Shown here: positions 1 to 6,293 of the stretch, one piece after another
How the letters are laid out: every line of letters begins with the position of its first letter
How positions within the stretch are numbered: the first letter of the stretch is position 1
DNA from: Chitinophaga pinensis
GTDB lineage: Bacteria; Bacteroidota; Bacteroidia; Flavobacteriales; Flavobacteriaceae
Length of the DNA: 7,823 nt
Direction: 5' to 3'
Assembly (NCBI GenBank): GCA_943324925.2
Contig: CALPNL020000090.1
Span: forward strand, 1 to 7,823
The notes under the pieces: generated by a model
The model's database searches: none
What the model was told of the DNA's origin: nothing
What the model saw: the letters and a program-made list of their open reading frames with translations, nothing else
Position numbers and translations under genes: made by a program

Positions 1-1140
1 AAGGGAAAATTCTTTACTGGACCAATCCATTTAGAAAGCAATATCAATTTGCATATTGAAGAGGGTGGAGAAATTGTATTTAGTGCAAATCCTTCTGACT
101 ATCCTTTAGTATTAACTTCATTTGAAGGTACAGAAGTAATCAATTATTCTCCTTTATTGTATGCTTATCAAAAAACGAATGTTGCAATTACTGGAAAAGG
201 GACTATTAACGGACAAGGTAACAATATAAATTGGTGGCCTTGGTGCGGAAAAGATACCTACGGTTGGAAAAAAGGAGATCCAAAACAAAACGTTGCTAAA
301 TTAATGCAAATGGCCGAAGAGGGTGTACCTGTAAAAGAGCGGATTTTTGGGGATGGGTATTTTTTAAGACCCAATTTTGTAGAATTTTTTGAATGCAATA
401 ACGCATTGATTAAAGACATTAAAATTATAAATGCACCATTTTGGGTTATACATCCTATGAAATCTAACAATGTTATTATTGATGGGGTAACTGTAACCAG
501 CCACGGGCCAAATAATGATGGGTGTGATCCAGAGTATTCGAAAAATGTTGTAATCAGAAATTGTAATTTCAATACGGGTGACGATTGTATTGCTATTAAA
601 TCGGGTAGAGATGCTGATGGGAGAAGGGTTAATAGAGTGTCAGAAAATATTTACGTTCAAAACTGTAAGATGTATGATGGTCATGGCGGAGTTACAATAG
701 GAAGTGAAATATCTGCAGGGGTAAGAAATGTATTTGTAGAAAATTGTGTTATGGATAGCCCAGAATTGGATCGAGCAATTAGATTAAAATCGAACTCACG
801 AAGAGGGGGATTTGTAGAGAATTTATTTGTAAGAAATGTTCAAATTGGTGAAGTAGGAGAATCAGTTTTAGGAATTGATTTATTCTATTCTGTTCACGGA
901 AACCAAGACGGGAGTTACATCCCTCGAATTGATAATATAGTATTAGAAAATATTACAGTAAAAAACGGAGGTAAATTTGCCATTTTAGCAAAAGGCCATA
1001 AGTCGTTACCAATAAAGAACATTCTATTTAAAAATGTGGTGATTGATAAAGTTAAAACTAACTTTTCAATTGAGAATGTTGAAAATTTGAATTTCATTAA
1101 CACCACTATTAACGGAATAAAAATTGAAAAAGTTAATTAA
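1..1140 (+). CDS. GH28 family glycosidase (polygalacturonase-like), 5' truncated
   Basis: Glycoside hydrolase of family 28, which hydrolyses alpha-linked galacturonic acid (or rhamnose/galacturonan linkages) in pectin with inversion. The frame is open from base 1 and encodes 379 residues, so the true start and any signal peptide lie outside the window. The first in-frame initiator-type codon, TTG at 49, is internal because the conserved GH28 sequence before it (TGPIHLESNINLHIEEG) is intact. Numbering from base 1, the family signatures appear in order: GTINGQG near 67, NNDGCDP at 171-177, TGDDCIAIKSGRD at 192-204, GHGG at 227-230 and RLK at 261-263 (RIK in many members). These supply the three catalytic aspartates (173, 194, 195), the histidine (228) and the substrate-binding Arg/Lys. 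The remainder has the repetitive N-V-x-I/V-x-N-C pattern of a right-handed parallel beta-helix. Family members are usually about 450-500 residues, so roughly 80-120 N-terminal residues are missing. Endo or exo action and exact substrate cannot be told from sequence alone. It lies 40 bases upstream of susC and is probably co-transcribed. Confidence 0.93.
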   Translation, partial: KGKFFTGPIHLESNINLHIEEGGEIVFSANPSDYPLVLTSFEGTEVINYSPLLYAYQKTNVAITGKGTINGQGNNINWWPWCGKDTYGWKKGDPKQNVAKLMQMAEEGVPVKERIFGDGYFLRPNFVEFFECNNALIKDIKIINAPFWVIHPMKSNNVIIDGVTVTSHGPNNDGCDPEYSKNVVIRNCNFNTGDDCIAIKSGRDADGRRVNRVSENIYVQNCKMYDGHGGVTIGSEISAGVRNVFVENCVMDSPELDRAIRLKSNSRRGGFVENLFVRNVQIGEVGESVLGIDLFYSVHGNQDGSYIPRIDNIVLENITVKNGGKFAILAKGHKSLPIKNILFKNVVIDKVKTNFSIENVENLNFINTTINGIKIEKVN

Positions 1141-1163
1141 ATTACCAATTCTTTAATAATAAC

Positions 1164-1180
1164 CAACAAACAATAAAATT
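1164..1180 (+). promoter_or_regulatory. A/T-rich translation initiation region of susC
   Basis: The 40-base gap between the GH28 stop and the susC ATG holds no Shine-Dalgarno-like purine run, no hairpin and no TAnnTTTG promoter element. The bases just before the ATG (AAACAATAAAATT, 1168-1180) are A/T-rich and unstructured, as is typical for Bacteroidota translation starts. A very similar stretch precedes the five-codon frame at 6233. The gap fits read-through from GH28 into susC. Confidence 0.5.
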
Positions 1181-4100
1181 ATGAGTTTTAAAAATTTACT
1201 TAAAAAAAGAGTAAACCTTTTATTAGTAGTCCTTTTTTTAGTTGCACTTCCAAGTACAACTCTTTGGGCTCAAAAAAGCATTGCGGTTAGCGGAACAATA
1301 ATTGATGCCACTGGAGTTTCAATTCCAGGAGTTAATGTTATTGAAAAAGGAACTAAAAATTCTGTAACCACTGATTTAGATGGTAAATTTTCTATTAACG
1401 TAGCAAGTTCTAAAAGTGAGTTAGTATTTTCCTACCTAGGATATGAGACGATTTCTCAAGTTGTAGGTACAAAAAGAACATTAAATATATCCTTAAAAAA
1501 TACTGAAGCTAAATTAGATGAAGTAGTCATAGTAGGGTATGGAACTTCAAAAAAATCCGATTTAACGGGTTCTGTAGCTTCAATATCAGGGGATGCTTTA
1601 AAGAAAAATCCTGTAGCAAATGTTGCCGAAACTTTAACGGGTAGAATTGCGGGTGTTCAAGTAACCTCTACTGAGGGTTCGCCGGATGCAGATATTAAAA
1701 TTAAAGTAAGAGGAGGCGGTTCGTTAACTCAAGACAGTGCTCCATTATTAATTGTTGACGGATTTCCTGTAAACACCATTAATGATATTTCACCTTCTGA
1801 TATTGAAAATATTACCATTCTAAAGGATGCTTCTTCCACTGCAATTTACGGATCGAGAGGTGCATATGGAGTGGTTATCATTACTACAAAAAGTGGTAAA
1901 GATGGTGCTAAAATTTCAGTGAACTATAATATTTTTAGTGGAGTGAAAAGAATTGCAAAAACTATTGATGTTCTTCGTCCTTCAGATTATGTAAAATGGC
2001 AATATGAATTTGCATTACTAAAGAATGATATTCCCTCTTTTGATCAATATTATGGAGCATGGCAAAACAACAGTCAATACAATAATACGCAACCTATAGA
2101 TTGGCAAAGAGAAGTTTATGGTCGTTTAGGAGAAGTGGTAAGTCAAGATTTGAGCGTAAGAGGTGGTTCAGATAAGATGAATTTCAATTTTAATTATGCT
2201 CGTTACGATGAAAAAGCGATTATGATTGGTTCTGATTTCCTTAGAAATAACCTTTCATTGTCTTTAAAAAATAAGGCGAGTAAAAAAGTAGATTTATCAT
2301 TTACACTTCGTTATTCTGATACCAAAATTAATGGAGGTGGAGCTAACGAACAAAAAGAAGTTTCTTCAGCTGACTCCCGTTTGCGCCATGTAGTTGGTTA
2401 TTCTCCTATTCCGATTCCAGCTTTAACAACAGATGATACCGACGATGCGATAGTAGGTTATTTAACCAACCCTTTTGTTGCTGTAGATGATAACAATCGT
2501 CGTCAATTGAGAAAAAACTTTAACATGCAAACTAGTTTTAGTTGGAAAATTATCGATAATCTTCAATTTAAATCAGATATAGGTTTAGATAATTATAACT
2601 ATTTGGACTATCGTTTTTATGGTCGTTCTACCTATTATGCTAGTAATGTACCAGCAGCAGAAAACCAAAGATTATCCTCATTAATAATATCGGATAGAAA
2701 AGAATTACGGGTAAGAAATTCTAACACTATAAATTATGATTTTAAAGATATAATAGGGAAAAATCAAAAATTAAAAGTATTAATTGGTGAAGAAACAATC
2801 GATTATCGTTCAAATGAAATCACAAGTACTATTCAGGCTTTCCCAAAATTATTTACATTTGAAAATGCCATTAACTTGAGTTCTCAAGGTAAACCACTTT
2901 CGGTAAATAATTACTACAATCCAGATGATAAATTAATGTCATTCTTCGGAAGAATAAACTACGATCTTTTTAATAAATATTTATTCACTGCTACCTATAG
3001 AGCCGATGGGTCTAGTAAATTTTTAGGAGCTAATAAATGGGGTTACTTTCCATCAGCAGCTGTGGCATGGAAACTTAAAGAAGAAAGTTTCTTAAAAGAG
3101 GTTGATTGGATTAACTCATTGAAATTAAGAGCGAGTTATGGTCTTGCTGGGAATAATAATATTCCAACAGGACAAACGAACCAAACCCTTCAATCCTATG
3201 CAACAACCTGGATCAATGGAGTTCCTAATTATTGGGCACCATCTGATTACATGGCTAATCCAGACTTAAAATGGGAAACTACAGTGACCCAAAACTTTGG
3301 TTTAGATTACGATTTATTTAAAGGAAAAGTTACTGGATCTTTCGAAGTTTATAAAAACCTAACTAAAGACTTATTAATTCCATTTAATATAAATACTTCT
3401 TACACTTACCAATGGAGAAATATGGGTGAAGTTCAAAACTCTGGTTTTGAAGCAACCTTAAACCTAATTGCTGTTGAAAATAAAAATTTCGGTTTGAATT
3501 TCAACTTTAATATTGGTGTAAATAAAAATAGAATCAACTCTCTTGGAGTGATGAATAACTTTGGTATTTCTTCAGGTTGGGCTTCAACAGCAATTGGGAA
3601 TGATTACTTAGTAAATGTTGGAGATTCAATGGGACTAATGTATGGGTATCAAAGTGATGGTCGCTATGAAGTGAGCGATTTTAATTACTCAGCGGGTGTT
3701 TACACATTGAAACCAGGTGTTGTAAATAGTTCATATGCAATTGGAACTATCAGACCAGGATCAATGAAACTTAGAGATATCAATGGAGATGGAATTGTAA
3801 ATTTACTAGATCAAACAGTTATTGGAAATGCAAATCCTAAGCATACTGGAGGATTTGTAGTAAATGCAAATGCGTATGGATTTGATTTATCTGCGGCTTT
3901 CAACTGGAGTTATGGAAATGACATCTATAATGCGAATAAAATTGAATTTACCTCAGCAACTTCTACTCCAAATGGTCAATATAGAAACTTAGGTTCTGAT
4001 ATGGCAGACGGTACTAGATGGACAAATCTAGATCCTTTAACAGGAGTATTAGTTACAGACCCTTCAGCATTAACAGCATTAAATGCAAATTCAACTATGT

Positions 4101-4396
4101 GGTCTCCTTATATGAAACAATATGTGTTTAGCGACTGGGCTGTTGAAGATGGCTCTTTCATCAGATTAAACTCTGTCTCACTTGGTTATACTTTCAAAAA
4201 ATCCTTAATTGAAAAAATAGGATTATCTAATTTAAGATTCTATGCTACCGGTAATAATGTGTTTATACTTACTAAATATTCAGGCTTAGATCCTGAAGTA
4301 TCAACTAGAAGAAAAACACCTTTAACCCCTGGTGTAGATTCGTCTCCTTATCCAAGAAGCCGACAAGTTATTTTTGGATTGAACCTTAGTTTTTAA
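1181..4396 (+). CDS. SusC-like TonB-dependent outer-membrane glycan transporter
   Basis: Outer-membrane importer of oligosaccharides, energised by TonB-ExbBD, which works in a complex with the SusD-like lipoprotein encoded next. The product is 1071 residues, a normal length for the SusC/RagA family. The ATG is chosen because it directly gives a signal peptide: K-rich start, hydrophobic stretch 13-23, likely cleavage after LWA at 28-30. Residues about 35-106 form a carboxypeptidase-regulatory-like domain (VSGTIIDATG, then TDLDGKFSI). The SusC hallmark DEVVIVGYG is at 113-121. The TonB plug follows at about 122-240, with LTGRIAGVQV, IKVRGGGSL, LLIVDGFPV and the ILKDASSTAIYGSRGAYG block. The rest is the 22-strand-type barrel and ends in an aromatic terminal strand (IFGLNLSF). 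A DINGDG loop at 866-871 resembles a calcium-binding loop and is common in this family. There is no STN domain before the regulatory-like domain, so it is unlikely to signal directly to an anti-sigma factor. Substrate is inferred only from the neighbouring GH28 and GH43. Confidence 0.97.
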   Translation: MSFKNLLKKRVNLLLVVLFLVALPSTTLWAQKSIAVSGTIIDATGVSIPGVNVIEKGTKNSVTTDLDGKFSINVASSKSELVFSYLGYETISQVVGTKRTLNISLKNTEAKLDEVVIVGYGTSKKSDLTGSVASISGDALKKNPVANVAETLTGRIAGVQVTSTEGSPDADIKIKVRGGGSLTQDSAPLLIVDGFPVNTINDISPSDIENITILKDASSTAIYGSRGAYGVVIITTKSGKDGAKISVNYNIFSGVKRIAKTIDVLRPSDYVKWQYEFALLKNDIPSFDQYYGAWQNNSQYNNTQPIDWQREVYGRLGEVVSQDLSVRGGSDKMNFNFNYARYDEKAIMIGSDFLRNNLSLSLKNKASKKVDLSFTLRYSDTKINGGGANEQKEVSSADSRLRHVVGYSPIPIPALTTDDTDDAIVGYLTNPFVAVDDNNRRQLRKNFNMQTSFSWKIIDNLQFKSDIGLDNYNYLDYRFYGRSTYYASNVPAAENQRLSSLIISDRKELRVRNSNTINYDFKDIIGKNQKLKVLIGEETIDYRSNEITSTIQAFPKLFTFENAINLSSQGKPLSVNNYYNPDDKLMSFFGRINYDLFNKYLFTATYRADGSSKFLGANKWGYFPSAAVAWKLKEESFLKEVDWINSLKLRASYGLAGNNNIPTGQTNQTLQSYATTWINGVPNYWAPSDYMANPDLKWETTVTQNFGLDYDLFKGKVTGSFEVYKNLTKDLLIPFNINTSYTYQWRNMGEVQNSGFEATLNLIAVENKNFGLNFNFNIGVNKNRINSLGVMNNFGISSGWASTAIGNDYLVNVGDSMGLMYGYQSDGRYEVSDFNYSAGVYTLKPGVVNSSYAIGTIRPGSMKLRDINGDGIVNLLDQTVIGNANPKHTGGFVVNANAYGFDLSAAFNWSYGNDIYNANKIEFTSATSTPNGQYRNLGSDMADGTRWTNLDPLTGVLVTDPSALTALNANSTMWSPYMKQYVFSDWAVEDGSFIRLNSVSLGYTFKKSLIEKIGLSNLRFYATGNNVFILTKYSGLDPEVSTRRKTPLTPGVDSSPYPRSRQVIFGLNLSF

Positions 4397-4399
4397 TTA

Positions 4400-4415
4400 A
4401 ATAAATAAAAAAAAT
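4400..4415 (+). promoter_or_regulatory. A-rich translation initiation region of susD
   Basis: Only 19 bases separate the susC stop from the susD ATG, and they consist solely of A and T (AAATAAATAAAAAAAAT before the ATG). There is no Shine-Dalgarno motif and no room for a separate promoter, so susD is almost certainly translated from the susC transcript, in keeping with the paired stoichiometry of the complex. Confidence 0.55.
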
Positions 4416-6197
4416 ATGAAAAAGATAATTATAATTTCAGGATTAATTATTGCAGGTTTATTTACCTCGTGTGAAGACTTCTTAGAGGCTCCAGCAGTTT
4501 CATCTGGAGAAGAATCAGTAATTTTTTCTACTGCTGATTTAGCTAAAGGTGCTGTTGATGGAATAAAAGTTCCTTTTGCAGAAACCAATTCTTACAGAGG
4601 TAGATTTTTACCTTGGTATGGTTTAAATACAGATACAGAATGGTACAATTCATCAGAATCAACTACTGACGATAAACCAAGTCTTTGTACTTATGATGCA
4701 AGACCAAACAACAGCCAAATGAATTCTTCTAATAACGTTTGGGCAATGATGTATATTGGTATAGAAAGAGCTAACATCTGTATTCGTGGTCTTCGTCGTT
4801 ATGGAAATCCAACTCCAGGTACACCACTTGGACACCTTTTAGGAGAAGCGTTAACGTTACGAGCTATTTATTATGCCGATTTATTGAAAACTTGGGGTGA
4901 TGTGCCTGCTCGTTTTGAGCCTATAACTTCTGATAATATTTACATAGAAAAAACAAGTAGAGATGTAATTTACAAACAATTAATTGCCGATTTAGGTGAA
5001 GCATCAGATTTAACTCCATGGCCAAATGAAACGGCTTGGACTACAAGTGTAGAAAGAGTAAATAAAGCTTTTGTAAAAGGGTTACGTGCTCGTTTAGCAT
5101 TGGCTGCAAGCGGATACCAACAATATCCTGATGGAGTTCGTAGAAGTAACGATCCAGCTTTGTCAGTGGCTAATATGTATCCATTAGCTTTAGCAGAATG
5201 CCGTGCGGTTATTCAATCAGGAAAAGCACGCTTAGAGCCTTCATTTGAAACTTTATGGAAAAAATACAATCAAGAAAATATAACTGCAGGTGGAGAATCT
5301 CTTTGGGAACTTCCTTTCGCAGATGGTAGAGGAAGAATGTTGTTTACATTTGCGGTTTATCATACAAGTGTTGACCAATTCCAAGCCAATGGTTCTGCTA
5401 AAGGTGGCGTAGCTGGTCCACTTCCAAATGTTTTCTATGACTATGATCAAGTAGATACTAGAAGAGATGTAACTTGTGTGCCTTATAAATACGGAACTGC
5501 CGTTGCTGGAATTGCAAAGCAACAATTAAACGCATTCAATAAATGGTATTTTGGTAAATACAGATACGAATGGATGAATAGAATGGTTACTTCTACAAAC
5601 GATGATGGTGTTAATAAAATGTACATGCGTTATGCTGAAATTTTAATGATGGCTGCTGAAACTGCAAATGAAGTTGAAGGTCCAGCAGCAGCAGCACCCT
5701 ATATGAAAGAATTAAGAAGAAGAGCATTTGCTACAGCAGATCATACTGTAAAAGTGGATCAATATGTTAATGCTTTAACTAGTAAACCAGCAATGTTTAA
5801 TGCTATTGTTGATGAGCATAAATTTGAATTCACAGGGGAAATGGAACGTAAACAAGCTCTTATTCGTTGGGGTTTATTGAAAACTAAATTGGACGAAGCC
5901 ATAACCAGAATGACTAATTTAAGGGATCGAACGGGAGAGTATGCTACTGTTCCTTCTACATTATACTTTAAATATAGAGCCGATAATATTACCTTAGATG
6001 TCTATGGGTTAAATAGAGGTGAATCAACTAATCCTGGAGTAGCATACACTTCTTTTCCTTGGAATAGTTTAGTTGATTCTAAAATAACCTCATTATATAA
6101 AGTAGGTGTAAATCCTGATAACAGACAGTTTTGGCCAATTTGGCAAGTGTTTATTGACGGAAGTAATGGAAAATTAGTTAATGATTACGGCTATTAA
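4416..6197 (+). CDS. SusD/RagB-like surface glycan-binding lipoprotein
   Basis: Cell-surface lipoprotein that binds the target oligosaccharide and closes over the SusC barrel. The product is 593 residues, within the family range of about 500-600. It starts with a lipoprotein signal peptide: KK, hydrophobic core 4-15 and a lipobox ending in FTSC, with lipidated Cys19. Acidic residues just after the cysteine (CEDFLE) resemble the Bacteroidota surface lipoprotein export signal. The N-terminal SusD domain (about 20-240) has the family's conserved helical segments, including WAMMYIGIERAN at 109-120, GEALTLRAIYYADLLKTWGDVP at 143-164 and AFVKGLRARLALAA at 218-231. The C-terminal SusD/RagB domain contains YMRYAEILMMAAETANE at 403-419, an IVDEHKFEFTGEMERKQALIRWG block at 464-486 and a conserved end near FWPIW at 572-576. 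A short alanine run (424-427) is encoded by four GCA codons. I see no frameshift or truncation. The glycan bound cannot be read from the sequence; pectin-derived oligosaccharide is inferred from the neighbours. Confidence 0.96.
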   Translation: MKKIIIISGLIIAGLFTSCEDFLEAPAVSSGEESVIFSTADLAKGAVDGIKVPFAETNSYRGRFLPWYGLNTDTEWYNSSESTTDDKPSLCTYDARPNNSQMNSSNNVWAMMYIGIERANICIRGLRRYGNPTPGTPLGHLLGEALTLRAIYYADLLKTWGDVPARFEPITSDNIYIEKTSRDVIYKQLIADLGEASDLTPWPNETAWTTSVERVNKAFVKGLRARLALAASGYQQYPDGVRRSNDPALSVANMYPLALAECRAVIQSGKARLEPSFETLWKKYNQENITAGGESLWELPFADGRGRMLFTFAVYHTSVDQFQANGSAKGGVAGPLPNVFYDYDQVDTRRDVTCVPYKYGTAVAGIAKQQLNAFNKWYFGKYRYEWMNRMVTSTNDDGVNKMYMRYAEILMMAAETANEVEGPAAAAPYMKELRRRAFATADHTVKVDQYVNALTSKPAMFNAIVDEHKFEFTGEMERKQALIRWGLLKTKLDEAITRMTNLRDRTGEYATVPSTLYFKYRADNITLDVYGLNRGESTNPGVAYTSFPWNSLVDSKITSLYKVGVNPDNRQFWPIWQVFIDGSNGKLVNDYGY

Positions 6198-6232
6198 TAA
6201 TTAGTCACATTAATAAATAAACAATATTAATT

Positions 6233-6250
6233 ATGAAAATACCTATTTAA
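6233..6250 (+). other. Five-codon reading frame (MKIPI) ahead of the hairpin, possible leader
   Basis: ATG-AAA-ATA-CCT-ATT-TAA lies 35 bases after the susD stop. Its upstream context (AAACAATATTAATT, 6219-6232) closely resembles the bases before the susC start (1168-1180) and looks like a normal start for this genome. The frame ends at 6250 and covers almost all of the 5' arm of the hairpin at 6238-6276. It could be a translated leader that affects the hairpin, or chance. No coding-like continuation follows the stop, so I do not think it is a remnant of a longer gene. Confidence 0.2.
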
Positions 6251-6284
6251 TTCTATATTAGAAATAAATAGGTATTGTTCTTTT
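6238..6284 (+). terminator. Long hairpin with T-rich tail between susD and GH43 (terminator or attenuator)
   Basis: AATACCTATTTA (6238-6249) is perfectly complementary to TAAATAGGTATT (6265-6276). Inside it, after one A-A mismatch (6250/6264), TTCTA (6251-6255) pairs with TAGAA (6259-6263) around a three-base TAT loop. This gives a 17-pair stem with one mismatch, followed by a partly T-rich stretch (TTGTTCTTTT, 6275-6284). The stem has few G-C pairs and the T tract is interrupted, so termination may be partial. It sits 40 bases after the susD stop and 17 bases before the GH43 ATG. It could end or attenuate the GH28-susC-susD transcript, or act as a 3'-end stabilising or processing structure that sets the SusCD to enzyme ratio. 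Confidence 0.5.
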
Positions 6285-6293
6285 AGGTATCAA

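Noticed and set aside
49..51. TTG as the start codon of the GH28 gene
   Set aside because: The frame stays open to base 1 and the upstream residues (TGPIHLESNINL) match conserved GH28 N-terminal sequence, so the gene starts outside the window.
258..572. Reverse-strand open frame of about 104 codons opposite GH28
   Set aside because: It lies opposite the catalytic motifs of the GH28 gene, has no recognisable domain, and is best explained as a shadow of the forward coding sequence.
972..979. TAAATTTG matches the TAnnTTTG -7 promoter element of Bacteroidota
   Set aside because: It lies inside conserved GH28 coding sequence about 200 bases before susC, and I see no TTG -33 element at a suitable distance upstream. 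A chance match is likely in AT-rich DNA.
3776..3793. DINGDG in SusC and a similar DTNGDG in GH43 considered as dockerin or EF-hand domains
   Set aside because: Each is a single loop within a larger family-typical domain. There is no paired repeat as in a dockerin, and such loops are common in SusC and GH43 proteins.
4397..4588. Reverse-strand open frame opposite the start of susD
   Set aside because: Its hydrophobic end is just the complement of the A-rich susD start region and signal peptide. It has no family resemblance and no plausible start context.
5253..5525. Reverse-strand open frame of 90 codons inside susD
   Set aside because: Low-complexity product rich in Ser, Ile and Cys, antisense to an intact SusD domain. 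No independent support.
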